Below, piece by piece: positions 24,647 to 36,945 of a stretch of 64,000 nucleotides of DNA (its first letter is position 1; each line of letters starts with the position of its first letter). The notes below the pieces were generated by a model. It was given only the letters and a program-made list of their open reading frames with translations. It ran no database searches and was not told the DNA's origin. The position numbers were made by a program, and so were the translations under genes. The stretch spans positions 243,993-307,992 of the forward strand of contig JH720353.1 of NCBI GenBank assembly GCA_000231825.2. The letters run 5' to 3'. The stretch is from Tetrahymena elliotti 4EA (Eukaryota; Ciliophora; Oligohymenophorea; Hymenostomatida; Tetrahymenidae).

Positions 24647-27141
24647 ATGAGCAATTTTTCATGCTCAACTGATAAATCTTTAAATGTGATTTCAAGACTT
24701 TTTGAATGCGCACAAGATAAATATTTTCAGGAATTCAAATCTATTCTCAAACAATTCCCTTATTTGGATATTGTTTCAGCTTTCAAAGATGATGAAACTC
24801 CTTCTTGTACATCTAAATATTCAATTTTATCATTAAAAATATGAATTATTTGTTAGATCTAATCGATATTCTTTTTAAACAGTTTTGATAATAATGGTTA
24901 CTTACAAAAACATGGACTTAGTCAAGTTTATATTAAATTATATCAAGAATTAAGTTGACAAAGGCATTAATTCTTTTGATAAAAATACTATTAAAAAATA
25001 TATAAATATGGGTGATCGATATGGTTTTACTGCTCTTCATGTAGCTTGTTTTAACGGCGATTTAGTAATGATATTTTCTTATTTTAGAAAATCTAAATCT
25101 AAAAATTTTACCAACAAAAATTGAGAAATATTTTAATATAATAATATAAGATTATGGTCGAATATCTTATAGAGAGAGGAGCAGATATGTATGCAAAAAA
25201 CTAATCTGGTATAATTATTAACTGCATTATAATTCATGCTAACCACAAAACTAATTATTGAACTACTTTTATAAAATTAAAAACAAATAATCAGGATTAA
25301 ATGTCATGCACTCTGCAGCTCAAGGAGACAGTCCTCTAATTCTAGTACTTATTTTATTCATTAATACACTTTAAATTATTAAAATATTAATCAATATTTG
25401 ATTCTCAATAGAAAATATTCTTTTTAGTATTATTTCAAAGAGTAAGGATTTGATATTGATGAAATAGATGACGAAGAAAAAACTCCGCTTTACTGGGCTG
25501 TTTACTCAGAGTAAAATATTATTTTATTCTAAATTTATTCTGAAGATATAATTTTATTTTTTGTAATGTAATTCCATTTTAATATTTCTTTCTATTGTAA
25601 TTAGTTCAGAGTATGCATGCTAGTTCTTGATTTCGTGGGGAGCTGATGTAAACAAGCAAGATATTATGGAGAGATAAACTCCTCTTCACATAGTTACTGA
25701 TACTAGAATTGCAAGAAGATTGCTTATAGCTGGAGCAGACAAGAATATTTTAGATAAAAGAGGAAATTTCCCTTATGAGATTGCAGAATAAAAATAACAT
25801 TAAAGACTTGCTTCAATGCTTGTAATTAAAATTCTTTTACATTTTAGAGATATAGTTTAATTCAAAAATATCCACATATAATTTTTTTATTTACACTGAT
25901 TGTAAGTAAATTTACATGTAAGTTAAGAGTAATATTTTTAAAATTAAAAATAGAAAGATGATTTTTCAATATAAGAATTTTTTAATTTACGTCTTCCTCT
26001 ATCTCCTCCTCGCTAAAAAAGAAGAATGATTTTTATTTTATCTTTCTTAATGGCTAGTATTACACTTGGAAATCTATTCTTTGTGCTTCCATGTAAAAAA
26101 TTTTATTCTTGATTAATTAATTCATTATGAAAAATTATACTAACAAAAAGTTCTTGAAGAAGATAAAGAAGCAATGAGCATTGGTTTCTATTGTCTTTGT
26201 TTGTTAAATATAGTTCTTCTTTACATTGTTAGTCATAAAAATCCTGGATATTTCAAAAAGTAAAAAGAAAGAAAAGACATGCTTGAGCTATTCAAAAAAT
26301 GCTAATATGATTACTCTATTTTATGTTCAGAATGCAATGTATTAATTCATCTATTTTAGAAGCCTTTTATATTTATTAATATATAATTTGATGATTAGTT
26401 GGTGAGACCAGAAAGATCTAAGCATTGCTATTTCTGTTAAAGATGCGTAAAAGTCTATGATCACCATTGTCCATGGGTTAATAACTGCATTGGAGCTAAT
26501 AATTACTTGATATTTTTTACTTTTTTACTCTTTTTATGGATATTTGTTGTTTATCTAATCGTCCTAAACTCCTTCGCTCTCTCCCATAAACATATAAACT
26601 AAAATTCATAATACATATTTGTTGGCCATTACAATAATGATACCTTATAGTAAATTTCTGAGTTACTATTTATGATTTTCTCCATATACTCCTTAACCAT
26701 CTTAGGAATATTTGCTATTCCAATTAGGTAAATAACAATTAAAAAAATACAAAAGTTAAAATTAATATTTTCATAAAATAAAAAGCGTTTTATTATTTAT
26801 ACAAATTCAAAATATTTGCTAAGGTTAAACTCAATTAGAGAGGTATTCTAATGGATAAAGATCAACTCGTTCAGAAACTACTAAGACTGAAAAAGTAATT
26901 CTATTTTGTTATTCTTAAGTTTTATAATTATTTTTAAAAGGAAATGGAAGACTCATTTAAGTTAGCTTAAACATAATTTGGTGATGATGAAAGCTAAAAT
27001 GGTCAAAGCTTTCTAAGTAGTAAAAGTCGATTAGACTAAGTTGTAAAAACAGGAAGTAAAAGAAGCATGTTACAGAATTGTGCTGACATGCTAGTTAATA
27101 ACTCTAAAAATCCTAAATACGAAGAAAATAGTGTATTATGA
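24647..27141 (+). CDS. Ankyrin-repeat DHHC palmitoyltransferase (HIP14/Akr1 type)
   Basis: Twelve exons: 24647-24806, 24883-25064, 25151-25208, 25295-25344, 25428-25510, 25605-25821, 25848-25901, 25954-26092, 26151-26338, 26399-26727, 26786-26894, 26941-27141; 589 residues. It attaches palmitate to cysteines of target proteins at Golgi or plasma membrane. The N-terminal half holds four to five ankyrin repeats ([29 protein letters not shown]). Membrane helices follow, then the cysteine-rich domain with [12 protein letters not shown] (catalytic Cys about residue 401), two more helices, and a hydrophilic Q/S-rich tail. The layout matches ZDHHC13/17 and yeast Akr1, but those have an aromatic residue or His in varied DHHC forms; here the motif is canonical. 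One intron (25822-25847) is only 26 nt. Confidence 0.9.
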
Positions 27142-28278
27142 GTAGGTAGATAATAATTTAATAAATCTTTAAGACTGTCATCATAAAATTTCAGTCAGAA
27201 TTCCAATCAATATGTTATCAAAATAATCATAACTAACTAATTAATTAAATAACTTTCAAATTTCATCAAATTAGTATATAATAAAAAAATAATTAAAATA
27301 ACTTTTATTTCAACTATATTAAATTCAAATATTCATATTTATTAATGTCCTTTATAATCTCCATAATAAATGTATTATCATTTTAAATATAATTAATTGT
27401 TCATTTCTCACAAAGATTTTATAAAGTAATTATCAATCAGTCAATTTTTCAGATTTACAAATTTAAATTAATTTAATTTCTTTTAAAATGTCTAAAAAAT
27501 GCAAGTTTTAATATGCCTTCAATTCAATATTTATCAGTTTTTAAGGTTATTTGTTGTATGTAGTATAAAAGCTTCAAAAAATAATATTCTTGAGTAAATT
27601 AATTAAATTAAACTAAATTTTAATGATTTTTTGAAAATTCTCCTTCTTAATGAATAAAAAAAAATCTTTAAAAACATATTAAAAAGTAATCTATTAATTC
27701 AATCTAAGTTATTAAGTATTATTTTTCAAACTTATTCCTCCAATTCAATTTCTTCAATTTCTGAAATAATTCAGTGATAATTAAACAATTTTATATTTAA
27801 GTTGTATGTAACTTAGATTTTTTATTTTGGTATTTAGAATTTATATTCAAAATTTATCCAAAAAAACATTTTCTTTTGAAAATTAAATTTCATAAATTTG
27901 TAGATTATGAAATAGCAGAAATATCCTTTTAGGATTAAACACACCATAATACTACTACTTTTTTTCAGATTTACCTTATAAATATTAATTTTTTTGAATT
28001 ATTATCCAAATTTTGTAAATAATTGCCTACGCAAAGTAATTCTTAGTAAAAATCAATAAATGTAGAATTTATTACAATTAGCTATTTTAAAATACAATAA
28101 GCCCATTATTCAATATTATCTGTAAATATAGGGACATTACACACTTTGAAAATAGAAATTCATAGTAAAATGATAATAACTTTAATGGGTCTTCATAGAA
28201 TGTAATTTTTTATTATTTTGGTGTGAGTAACAAAACATTTTATTTATCTAAATAAAAAAGCTCAAAAGAAAAGCATAA
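27142..28278. other. AT-rich spacer
   Basis: No gene, repeat or RNA-like element recognised between the DHHC gene and the next coiled-coil gene. Confidence 0.5.
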
Positions 28279-30087
28279 ATGAGACCTATGAGCGCTTAAG
28301 TAGCAAGCAACAAAAATTTTCAGAATAATTAACAACCTGTACAGGATAACTATTTCTCAAGTGATATTTATAAAGAGAATCAAAAGTAATTTAGTTTTGA
28401 TGCAGTTTTATAAATTATAAAAATGTTTTTCATTAAAGAAATATAGGAAATAATTTTAACAATGAACCAAAATAGTTTTTTCTTCCAGATAAGCAGTTCA
28501 TTTAAAAGCTTCCTTTGCATCCTTAGTCAGCAAAAAGCTACAAATCTGCTTCTTAGAATTGGCAACAAAAAAACTTATAATTGAATGGTAATGAAGAAGT
28601 AAGTACTCTTCCTTTACCCAGCACATAAGCTTAGACAAACAAATTCTCTTTTTAAAATAAAAACTTAAATAATGCTAAATCAGCTTAAACTATTGGGTTT
28701 TCTAATACTTTGATAAATATAATTGACAACGATGGCACAAAGTCTATGAAAAAACTGATGCCAAAAAATATCAAGAAAGCAAAAGTAAACAAATCTTAAC
28801 AACATTCTACTAATCAAAATAATATATAATTAATTTTTGATATTTTTAAAATATGATTTGCTTAAAATTTTGATACTATTTATACTTATGCAATTAATTA
28901 TGTTATTTGTTATTAGGAAGTTTTATATGAAGGAACGTTGATTGTCAAAGAAAAATGCAACAAATTAGAAAACGAAAATACTAAACTCAAGACATAAATT
29001 ATTTAGTTATAAAAGCAAAATAACAGGTAATAGAAATTGCTTTATGAGATAGAACAATCTTAAAATAGTGGACAGACAACACTTTTATCTCAACCAGCAG
29101 CAGATGTAAAATATTAATTAATTCTTAAAATTAAAATGTATTATTTTGTGATATAATAATTAGAATTTGTTGATAATGACTCTAAAAAAAGAATAAAAGT
29201 TTTTGAAAGAAGAATTGATTTTAAAAGATGCCGAAATTCAGAGTTTGAAAAGATCAGCTCGTTAGACCAGAGTTGAGGAGTTAGAGATCTAGTTAAAATG
29301 CTATATAGAAGAATCACTAAGATTAAAGGCGAGGATAGATTTGATGCAGAGAGAGAAATAAAGATAAGATTAGTAAATTAAATAAAGCTTTTTTATATCT
29401 ATTTCATAAATTTTTACTAGATTTAAATTCTATAAAATTCTTATTAAGAAAATGTAATAATAATGTCAAAAGATATTAAGAGACTTCATACTAAAAAGAA
29501 GGAAAAGTCTTTTTATTAAATCAAATTGTTGACAAGCTGAAGCAAGAAAATTATGAGCTTTCTGCTCAGCTTCTTTTGTCTGAGCAAAGGTGCCAAGAGT
29601 TAGAGGTATTACATTTTTTTATTTTTGAAAAGATATTTTTGTATTGCATTACATTAATTTTATAATGAGAAATATTAAATTTATCACAATTTTTTCAAGA
29701 AGGAATTTGTTTGTTTGTTTACATCAGGATTGGTATATAAAAATTAATTCAATGGTAGCAAAATAAAAATACTTACTGTATTTCTTGTCTTTAAATAGCA
29801 GCAAATAGATTAATATAATTTTGTGAACACAAATAAAAATTTTACATAATTTAATTTGCTAATGTGATTATTAAAACCCCAAACCAAACCAAACAGCTAA
29901 GATAATAAATAAATCAAATAACTAATTAATTAATTTTTTGGTATTGTTTTTCTGCTTTCAGAATTACCTATTTTCCCTGAATAAATTTAATGAATAATAA
30001 TTATCAAAGAGTTATTAAAAATTACAAATTTAATTCCATTAATTACCTAAAAATTATGGATCAGTAGGTAAATTACTCTGTTCATGA
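28279..30087 (+). CDS. Coiled-coil protein, possibly IQCE-like
   Basis: Six exons (28279-28385, 28439-28784, 28917-29105, 29164-29372, 29449-29605, 29962-30087), 377 residues. The first 150 residues are Q/N/S-rich and disordered-looking. From about residue 155 a long coiled coil begins (EKCNKLENENTKLKTQI), with the segment LKDAEIQSLK followed by RVEELEIQLKCYIEES and LRLKARIDLM. The order 'control of depth by LKQ/KDxxI, then EEL/Mxxxxxxxx YxEExxRL' recalls animal IQCE, a ciliary Ellis-van Creveld zone protein. That is a resemblance from memory, not a search. The last intron is 356 nt and the last exon is the least certain. It may instead splice into the next gene, since phases allow it. Confidence 0.6.
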
Positions 30088-30687
30088 ATAATAATTGATT
30101 TATATCATTAAGCTTAAAATATATTACGATATTAAATTAACTTAGTTCTTAGAAAGTCTAACTTAAAATGAATAGTTTTATTCCTTTCGACATAAATAGT
30201 TTTACATATTTTAAAATTAAAGTCCAACTGTCCATATCAAGAATTTTTGTGTGAGATGATTTATTTTAATTTACAATCATTTTGGTCTATAAATAAATCA
30301 CAAAAATTTATAGAAAAAGATATCTTAATTGAAGGCTGTATAAAAAAAATCTCTAGACTCAAATCAATAACTATAATAATCCAGTCCTAATTCCTTTAAT
30401 TATACTAAAATTTTGGTAGCAGTAAAATTTTAGCATCAAATTTTAATGTGAGATTGTAAATTTATTTAATGAGCGAAAAAAATTACGAGAATTAGGAACT
30501 CTTTTGAGGTCTAATTATCGAATATTAAGAGACTCTTTTTCCCCCATCCTTACCTCTATTTAAAAAATAACTTAAATGCTAATTTTCAACTTTGTGTGGG
30601 GATTTATTAATAGCCAATCTATAATTTTAACAAACAATACCTTTCTTTCTGATTTATGTTTTAAACCTCTAATGATCATTTAAGATT
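30088..30687. other. Spacer or long intron
   Basis: Separates the two coiled-coil genes, or is an intron if they are one gene. The part at 30470-30620 is richer in G and C than the rest (for example CCCCCATCCTTACC) but gives no clear protein in any frame. Confidence 0.4.
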
Positions 30688-32388
30688 ATGTTTGATAATA
30701 ATCTTTACCTAAACATAAAGGTTAAGGACGAAGTAGATGAGAAGATATATAAGCGATCCAGTTAAATCTAAAAATTATAATAATAAATAACAATACAAGA
30801 AACTTTAATTTCAGAATAATAAAACAAAACAAAAATTTTAGAAGAAGAGCTCTCAAAAGCTTAACACTAAATCCAGCAATATAAAATCCTAGAACAAGAC
30901 TACTAAACAAGGTACTTACCACTTACTTCTTTCATTAAAAAATATTTTTCATTTAGTTACTTGCTAGCACCCATCAAGAAACCTAAAATTAAATCTAATG
31001 ATCATACATAAAAATAACCATAATTATTTAAAAATAAAGACTATTAACTGAACAACAACTACTGAAGAAAATGGAACACTAAGAATTACACAATTAAGAC
31101 CTCGAAGCCAAGTTAGCTGCCCTTGAATTAGAGTACCAAGTAAGAATTTTAGAATTTTCTGCTTTTTGACTTTATTAAATTAGAAAATAAGTACTGGACA
31201 TAATTATAAAACTTTATCATTAAAATTTCTACTTATAAAACTTACAAATATTATAAAATAAAATAGGAAAACCAAAAGAAGAACTAATAAGAGAAAATCT
31301 AGTTATAAATTGAGCGCGATAACTATTAGGAGTAGGCCAATGGCAAATATAAAAACCCTGGTGAGAGAATAGTAGAAAAATAATCAAAAAACTACTAAAC
31401 TTACTAATACCCTAACAGTTTATCTCACATCGAAGAAGACGAAGATATGTTCATGAGAACTAAGAATGGATATATTCGCACCTTACAAGAAATCAACAGA
31501 GAAAAAGAAATTTATGAACGTCAAAATGCTAAAAAGAGATCCTATAAAACTGTAGCTCCAGTTTCTACTGACCAAATTTCAGAAGTTTGCAAGACTATCA
31601 ACAACAAACTTTCCTTAAAGAAGATCTCTATTGATACACTTGTTAATGAAGTAAAAATTAATTAATGCACTAATTATAAAATTATCAATTCTTTGCTCAT
31701 CTCATACCAACAAGTGCTCATTCTTTTTTTTCTAAATAAATAGCATATTTTCAAGGAGCCAATTAAATCTAAGGGAAGAATATCAATAGAAAATCTTTAC
31801 AACATCTTTTTAGAGTAAGTTATTTAAAAATTTTATAAGTTATTCTAAACCATTTTCATGATTAAAATAGAGAACCCTTTGGATTAAGTGAAAAAGATGC
31901 TGAAAATTTAGCTCGTTATTTGATAGAAGACAATCAAGAAGAATTAATTCAATTTAGAAAGACTATGGAAGCAGAAAACTTATTAGTCAAAAGTAGAATA
32001 AGATTTGTTATTGGTAAAGTTAAAATATTCACTCATGAGGAAGAGATTAAGTTATTCTAAGAAATAGTTGAGGTATGCATTTATTTCTTAACTAAATAAT
32101 TTTTAGAATTTTGAAAACTGATAAAATCTTAATTTTAATGAACAATTTTAAAATGAAATATAGAAAGTTAAAAAATATGGTGATGGTCTCTATTATTAAC
32201 TCACATTAAATGGAGATGTTAAGAAAACTCTTAAAGTTACTAAGGAATAAGTTATTAAAGCCATGCAATATATTGATATGGAATTGAATAGAAATCAAAG
32301 TGAATACTATTTCTTAAAGCTTTTCGAAAAGACCCATGACCCAAACAAATTTAACCTTGATGATTGCACCAAGATTTTTGTTCCTTGA
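30688..32388 (+). CDS. Coiled-coil protein with ordered C-terminal domain
   Basis: Six exons (30688-30911, 31040-31139, 31267-31650, 31744-31814, 31871-32072, 32164-32388), 401 residues. The first 145 residues are almost pure coiled coil (KILEEELSKAQHQIQQ, LEAKLAALELEYQ). The C-terminal 200 residues look folded, with alternating helices and loops. They include GRISIENLYNIFLEEPFGLS and a closing DPNKFNLDDCTKIFVP, whose D-x-N-x-F spacing hints at a degenerate EF-hand. I do not recognise the family. The ATG follows an in-frame TGA 9 bases upstream, which supports a separate gene, but the same position also fits as an exon of the preceding gene. Confidence 0.7.
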
Positions 32389-33361
32389 AAAAGTATCTTA
32401 CTAGCCTATCTACATCAAAAAAGTTTTCTTACTTTAAGTAAAAAGTGTACTTTCCTAAAATGTAGGCTAAAAAATAACAATAACCTTCTTCCTTTTACAA
32501 TAATGAAAAATTGTTTTATATTATTAGTTGAAAACCACTACTATTAAATTTAATAACCAATCAATCTTAAAATCAATTAAAAAATCAAATTAACAACTTA
32601 CATTTAAAACATAAATGTTTTTCCCTAAAATTATTATTACTATTAATTTGTATTTTTGAATATTATTTATCCTGTTAATTTATAAAATATTACAAATAAA
32701 ATTTATTATTTTTGCTTTAAATGATTTTCTTCTCTACAAATGCTAAAAAATTGACTTCAAAATTAAATTTAGTTTGAGTTGAAATCATCTATCTTCCTTA
32801 GAATTAAATAATTTATAATAAAACTTAAAAGTAGTAAGATTATTATCTTAAAACATTAAAGTTGTTAAATTTGACCTATTGAATTGATTTAAATAAGGTT
32901 TTTTGTTTAATTTTTTCAAGTATTTGGGGTTTATTTCCAAAATATTTTACTACTTTAATAACATAATTAATTAAGTTTATTATCATTTTTAGGATAAGAT
33001 AAATAAATTATAAACTTTATTTTAGGTCAACAAATCAGTGATTATTTAATAAAGTTTAACAATAATTTAATCATTTTTTCAAAATTTCATCAAAATAAAT
33101 AAAAAAATACTTTTGGATAGCAATATTAATTGAAGCTTTATAAAAATAGAAAAAAATTTTGCTACCATTCAAAAGCAAACTCAAAAAATAAACTTTAATA
33201 GAAATAAATTTAAATTTTTTCTATTAAAATGATTCTAAAATGTATTATGTTTGTTTAAAAAATTGAATTAAACATTTTCTTGAATTATTTTAATTTCTCT
33301 TTTTAAACAAAACAACAAAACTGTTTTTGGAAAACATTTAAATTATAAATAATTAATTAAA
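32389..33361. other. Convergent spacer
   Basis: Lies between the 3' ends of the coiled-coil gene (+) and the FYVE gene (-). Very AT-rich; nothing recognised. Confidence 0.5.
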
Positions 33362-34725
33362 TCAGTCATCACTATTATATTCATATCTTTCAATTGTGCT
33401 TTCATCAGATTTATGTCCAATATAAATAGAACTTTAGGCTAATTAGTTTTAGTTCTAATTAAATGCTTGATTTCCAGTTTATCTTACTACACTTAAGTCT
33501 TAGAAACTCTCCTATCATTAATTAAATAAATAAAAATAACTAAAATTATCATCATTATTTGTAATTAAAGATACTGAATTTTAAACATTTTTAAGGAGTT
33601 ATTTAATATTTTCTATTTCTTTGTCTTTTAATTCAACACTATGCTTAACAGATTCTATATCAATATTTAATTTATTTATCTAAATTTTAAGCTCAGTAAT
33701 GTTCGTTTTATTTTATGTTGATTCTTTCTCAAGATTCTTAGATAAAATTTTTTATTAATCATTTTCTTCTTTAATTTACTCTATTTTAATTGTTAACTTC
33801 TTTTCTTCTAGCTATAACTCACCTTCCTCTAAGGCAAACAACTTCAATTCTTCTTTTTACTTTAAAATAAAAATAATTAGCTAGAACTTATAAAGGTAAA
33901 TATCCTTAAAATGAAGATTAGAATTTTAAACAAAATTAAGGATTAAGTTCAAATATAAATTTACCTTTTCTTAATTTGCACATATTTATGCATTTATATC
34001 TATTATACTTTAATCATATTTATTTTATGCTACTTTTAGACCTTCAATCTGTTCAACCATGTTTTATAAATCATTTTTTCTTCTCTATGCTTACTTTAAA
34101 TATTAGAGAAAATACTGTTATTTCTAATTTATCTCATAAAAATTAATAGTCAATTATTTTTTGATTTATATTCATTTCTCTCTTATTAATTTTTTTTAAT
34201 CAATTATTTAATTTGTTAATACCTTATAATCATTGCACTTTAAGAAGCAGAAATCACAAACTCTTTATTCGTTTATTTTTTTTTGAGAGCATTCTTTACA
34301 AACAGATTCACCACAAAGTCGGCTAATTATTTTAGAATTATAATTTTTATATTATTTCATTTACAAAATTTAATATACCAATGATGCTACTTAACAAACA
34401 TAATTGTATTGTATTTTGTTTCGCATAAATTGCAGTAATCATTTTATTTCCAATATTCTTTTTCTTTGAACTTGATATTCTCAACATTTATTGAATCTCT
34501 TCTAACTAATAGTAAAATGCTAAATGGGCCTAAAAAATATTTAATTTACTAACATCTATCAGAAAATTTCCCCTTTATCTAGTTGGAGGTTGCGTTTGAG
34601 ATCTTTTTGTTGTTCTAGTTGGCTCAGTAAAATTAGCTTTAAAAAATAAAATTAAAAATAGATTGAAAATTTTGATTGCAATTACATTGTTAAAGAATCT
34701 ATGAATCGTTCTTATCTTGATCCAT
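33362..34725 (-). CDS. FYVE-type zinc-finger coiled-coil protein
   Basis: Seven exons (34725-34686, 34636-34550, 34505-34379, 34322-34223, 34123-33965, 33859-33575, 33511-33362), 315 residues. FYVE fingers bind phosphatidylinositol 3-phosphate on endosomes. The finger spans about residues 60-115. It shows a WxxxD-like start (YWKQND), CNLC, the basic patch as VKQHHCRLCG (consensus RRHHCRxCG), VCKECS, and RVCDFC. Spliced codon TG|C supplies the HHC cysteine, so the intron at 34323-34378 sits inside the finger. A coiled coil follows (about residues 120-265), then a Q/N-rich tail ending SDD. One neighbouring basic residue of the usual RRHHCR is Q. It probably acts with Rab-dependent endosome traffic. 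Confidence 0.87.
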
Positions 34726-35431
34726 ATTCTTAAAGCTATTTGAATTGTTTTAAAGCTTTATTCAATTTTATAAGTTTGGTTTATGATGCTTTCAACCAAA
34801 GTATCTTTTATCTATTTGTTACTTTTGATGATTTAAAAAATTTTGATATAATTTCAGATAATTAATAATAAATTAATCAGAATTAATCTGAAAATGCAAA
34901 TATATGATAGATATTGCATCTGAATACTTATTCCATATGTTTAGGTTATTTTTTAGATTAAACATACACCTTTACTAAATTAATTCTTTCATTTAAAAAA
35001 ATAGATTCTAAAGTATTAATATTTATTTTAAAAATAAACACATATTATTTAAAAAGCAAAAACTAAAGTTTTAAAGGAGAAAATAACTAAAAAATGGTAT
35101 TTATTTCTAAATTTTTAATTTAAAAGCTTTATTAATTCATTAAAAGAGAATATTTAATGATTTATTACATTATTGTTAAGTTAAAGAACAATAATATTAT
35201 TTTTCAACTGATCAGCTAGAATCAAATAAACAAAGATTCTTTAATTCATTTAAAAATAAGAAAAGTTTTTAGCTTTTTCAAAGCTATGAGTTGTTAAGAA
35301 TATCAATCTTTAAAACAAACAGATCAAGTTAAAAATATTTTAAAGTTTAACAATAAATATTAAACTTTTGTTTCCTTTGATAATTTATTGAAAAATATTT
35401 TTTATATTCTTTTTTACAAAAAAAAAAATCT
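34726..35431. other. AT-rich spacer
   Basis: Upstream of the FYVE gene and downstream of the minus-strand tRNA. An A run at about 35418-35428 (T run in tRNA sense) is the likely tRNA terminator. Confidence 0.55.
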
Positions 35432-35510
35432 GATGAAGGCGAGATTCGAACTCGCGCCCTTTCGGAATAGAGCCTTAATCTACCGCCTTAGACCGCTCGG
35501 CCACTTCATC
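35432..35510 (-). tRNA. tRNA-Leu(AAG)
   Basis: Class II tRNA with a perfect 7-bp acceptor stem (GATGAAG with CTTCATC). It has A box TGGCCGAGCGG, anticodon stem GTAGA/TCTAT around loop TTAAGGC, a long variable arm, and T arm GCGAG-TTCGAAT-CTCGC. The anticodon is AAG, at 35474-35476 on the plus strand; its A34 would be read as inosine and decode CUN leucine codons. No intron and no encoded CCA. A T run (sense) follows directly, as RNA polymerase III termination requires. Confidence 0.93.
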
Positions 35511-35787
35511 TTAAGTGAAAGTTATGAAAATAACCTTAAGAAAATACCTAAAGGAAGGATATTTTAAAAATTTAAGTAAAATAAAAATGCTTGAAATAAC
35601 AAAAGAAAAAGCATTTTTGAAGAAGAATAAAGTTGAAATTTTAAGAGAATAAATATTGAAAACTAATTTGATAGTCGAATAAAATATTAATTTTATCCTA
35701 TTTCTACTACTAATGACATCATTATATAAGATATTTTGATCAAAACTTAATTATTAATATCCAATAAAAGAATAAGAATAGTTTGAA

Positions 35788-36945
35788 ATGTCTTCTGAAA
35801 ATAAAATAAAAAGTTTAAATATCATAGGTGTTATGTCAGGAACCTCTTTAGATGGTTTAGATTTAGCATTATGCAAATTTAAGTATTTATAAAATGAAGG
35901 AGATATATTTGATTCAAAAGCTTTCACTTATGAAATTATAAATGCAGAAACTATACCATATGATGAAAATATGAGAAACAGTTTAATTAAAACAATGAGA
36001 ATGTCTGGCTTAGAACTTTCAAAATTTGATAGAGAATATGGGCAATTTATTGGGGATAGTATATCTAAATTTATATAAAAGTTTAATATTGATCATAAAT
36101 TTATAGATTATGTTTCAAGCCATGGGCATACAGTTTTCCACAATCCATCAGAAAAATATACTGTATAGATTGGTCATGGTTCCTCTATAGCAGCAAATTG
36201 TAAAATACCTACTATATGTGATTTTCGTAGTTTAGATGTAGCTCTTGGTGGCTAAGGAGCACCATTAGTTCCAATTGGAGATAAATTATTATTTACTGAT
36301 TATAAATATTGCCTAAATATCGGAGGCATAATAAATATCTCTTTTGATCTAATTTAATCTGATGGAAATAAATAAATTCGTAAGGCATTTGATGTATGTC
36401 CTGGAAATATGATATTAAATTACTTATGCAAAACAAAATTAAACACAGAATATGATGCTGATGGTTAGGAAGCAAAGAAGGGTGTAATTAATTAGGAATT
36501 ACTAAATTAATTGCTAAATGTAGAATTTTTCTTAAAGTAAGGACCTAAATCTCTAGGAAAAGAAAATATTGAAAAGGATTTTTTGCCATTAATTGAAGCT
36601 AGATAAGATTTGTCAATACAAGATAAATTATGCACTGTAGTAGAAATGATGTCTTAAACTACTGCTTAGTAAATTAAAATTGAAGAAAATTAATAAGAAC
36701 AGAGTGTACAAATTTTAGTTACTGGAGGTGGTGCATACAATAAATACTTTATTGAAAGGCTTAATCACCATATTGAAAACAGTAAAGCTAAAGTAATTGT
36801 ACCTAATAACATGATTGTTGAGTTTAAGGAAGCACTTTTGTTTGCATTTTTAGGATTTCTTAGGATATTAAAATTACCAAACTGTTTGAAATCTGTCACA
36901 GGAGCTTCCCAAGATAATGTAGGAGGATGTTTATATACCATCTGA
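35788..36945 (+). CDS. anmK: Anhydro-N-acetylmuramic acid kinase (AnmK-like)
   Basis: Single exon, 385 residues, against 369 in Escherichia coli. The bacterial enzyme opens the 1,6-anhydro ring of anhydro-MurNAc and phosphorylates it, salvaging peptidoglycan breakdown products. All AnmK blocks are present in order: phosphate-binding [14 protein letters not shown] (residues 14-27), [38 protein letters not shown] with the family's catalytic Asp, [24 protein letters not shown], and ATP-site TGGGAYN. It lacks introns while nearly every long gene nearby has them, and uses the ciliate glutamine codons throughout, so it is resident rather than contaminating bacterial DNA. A ciliate eats bacteria, so wall-sugar salvage or detoxification is plausible. 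Origin by transfer from bacteria is inference. Confidence 0.93.

Noticed and set aside
35432..35510. tRNA-Ser
   Set aside because: Class II shape fits serine too, but the anticodon loop reads TTAAGGC, giving AAG, a leucine anticodon.
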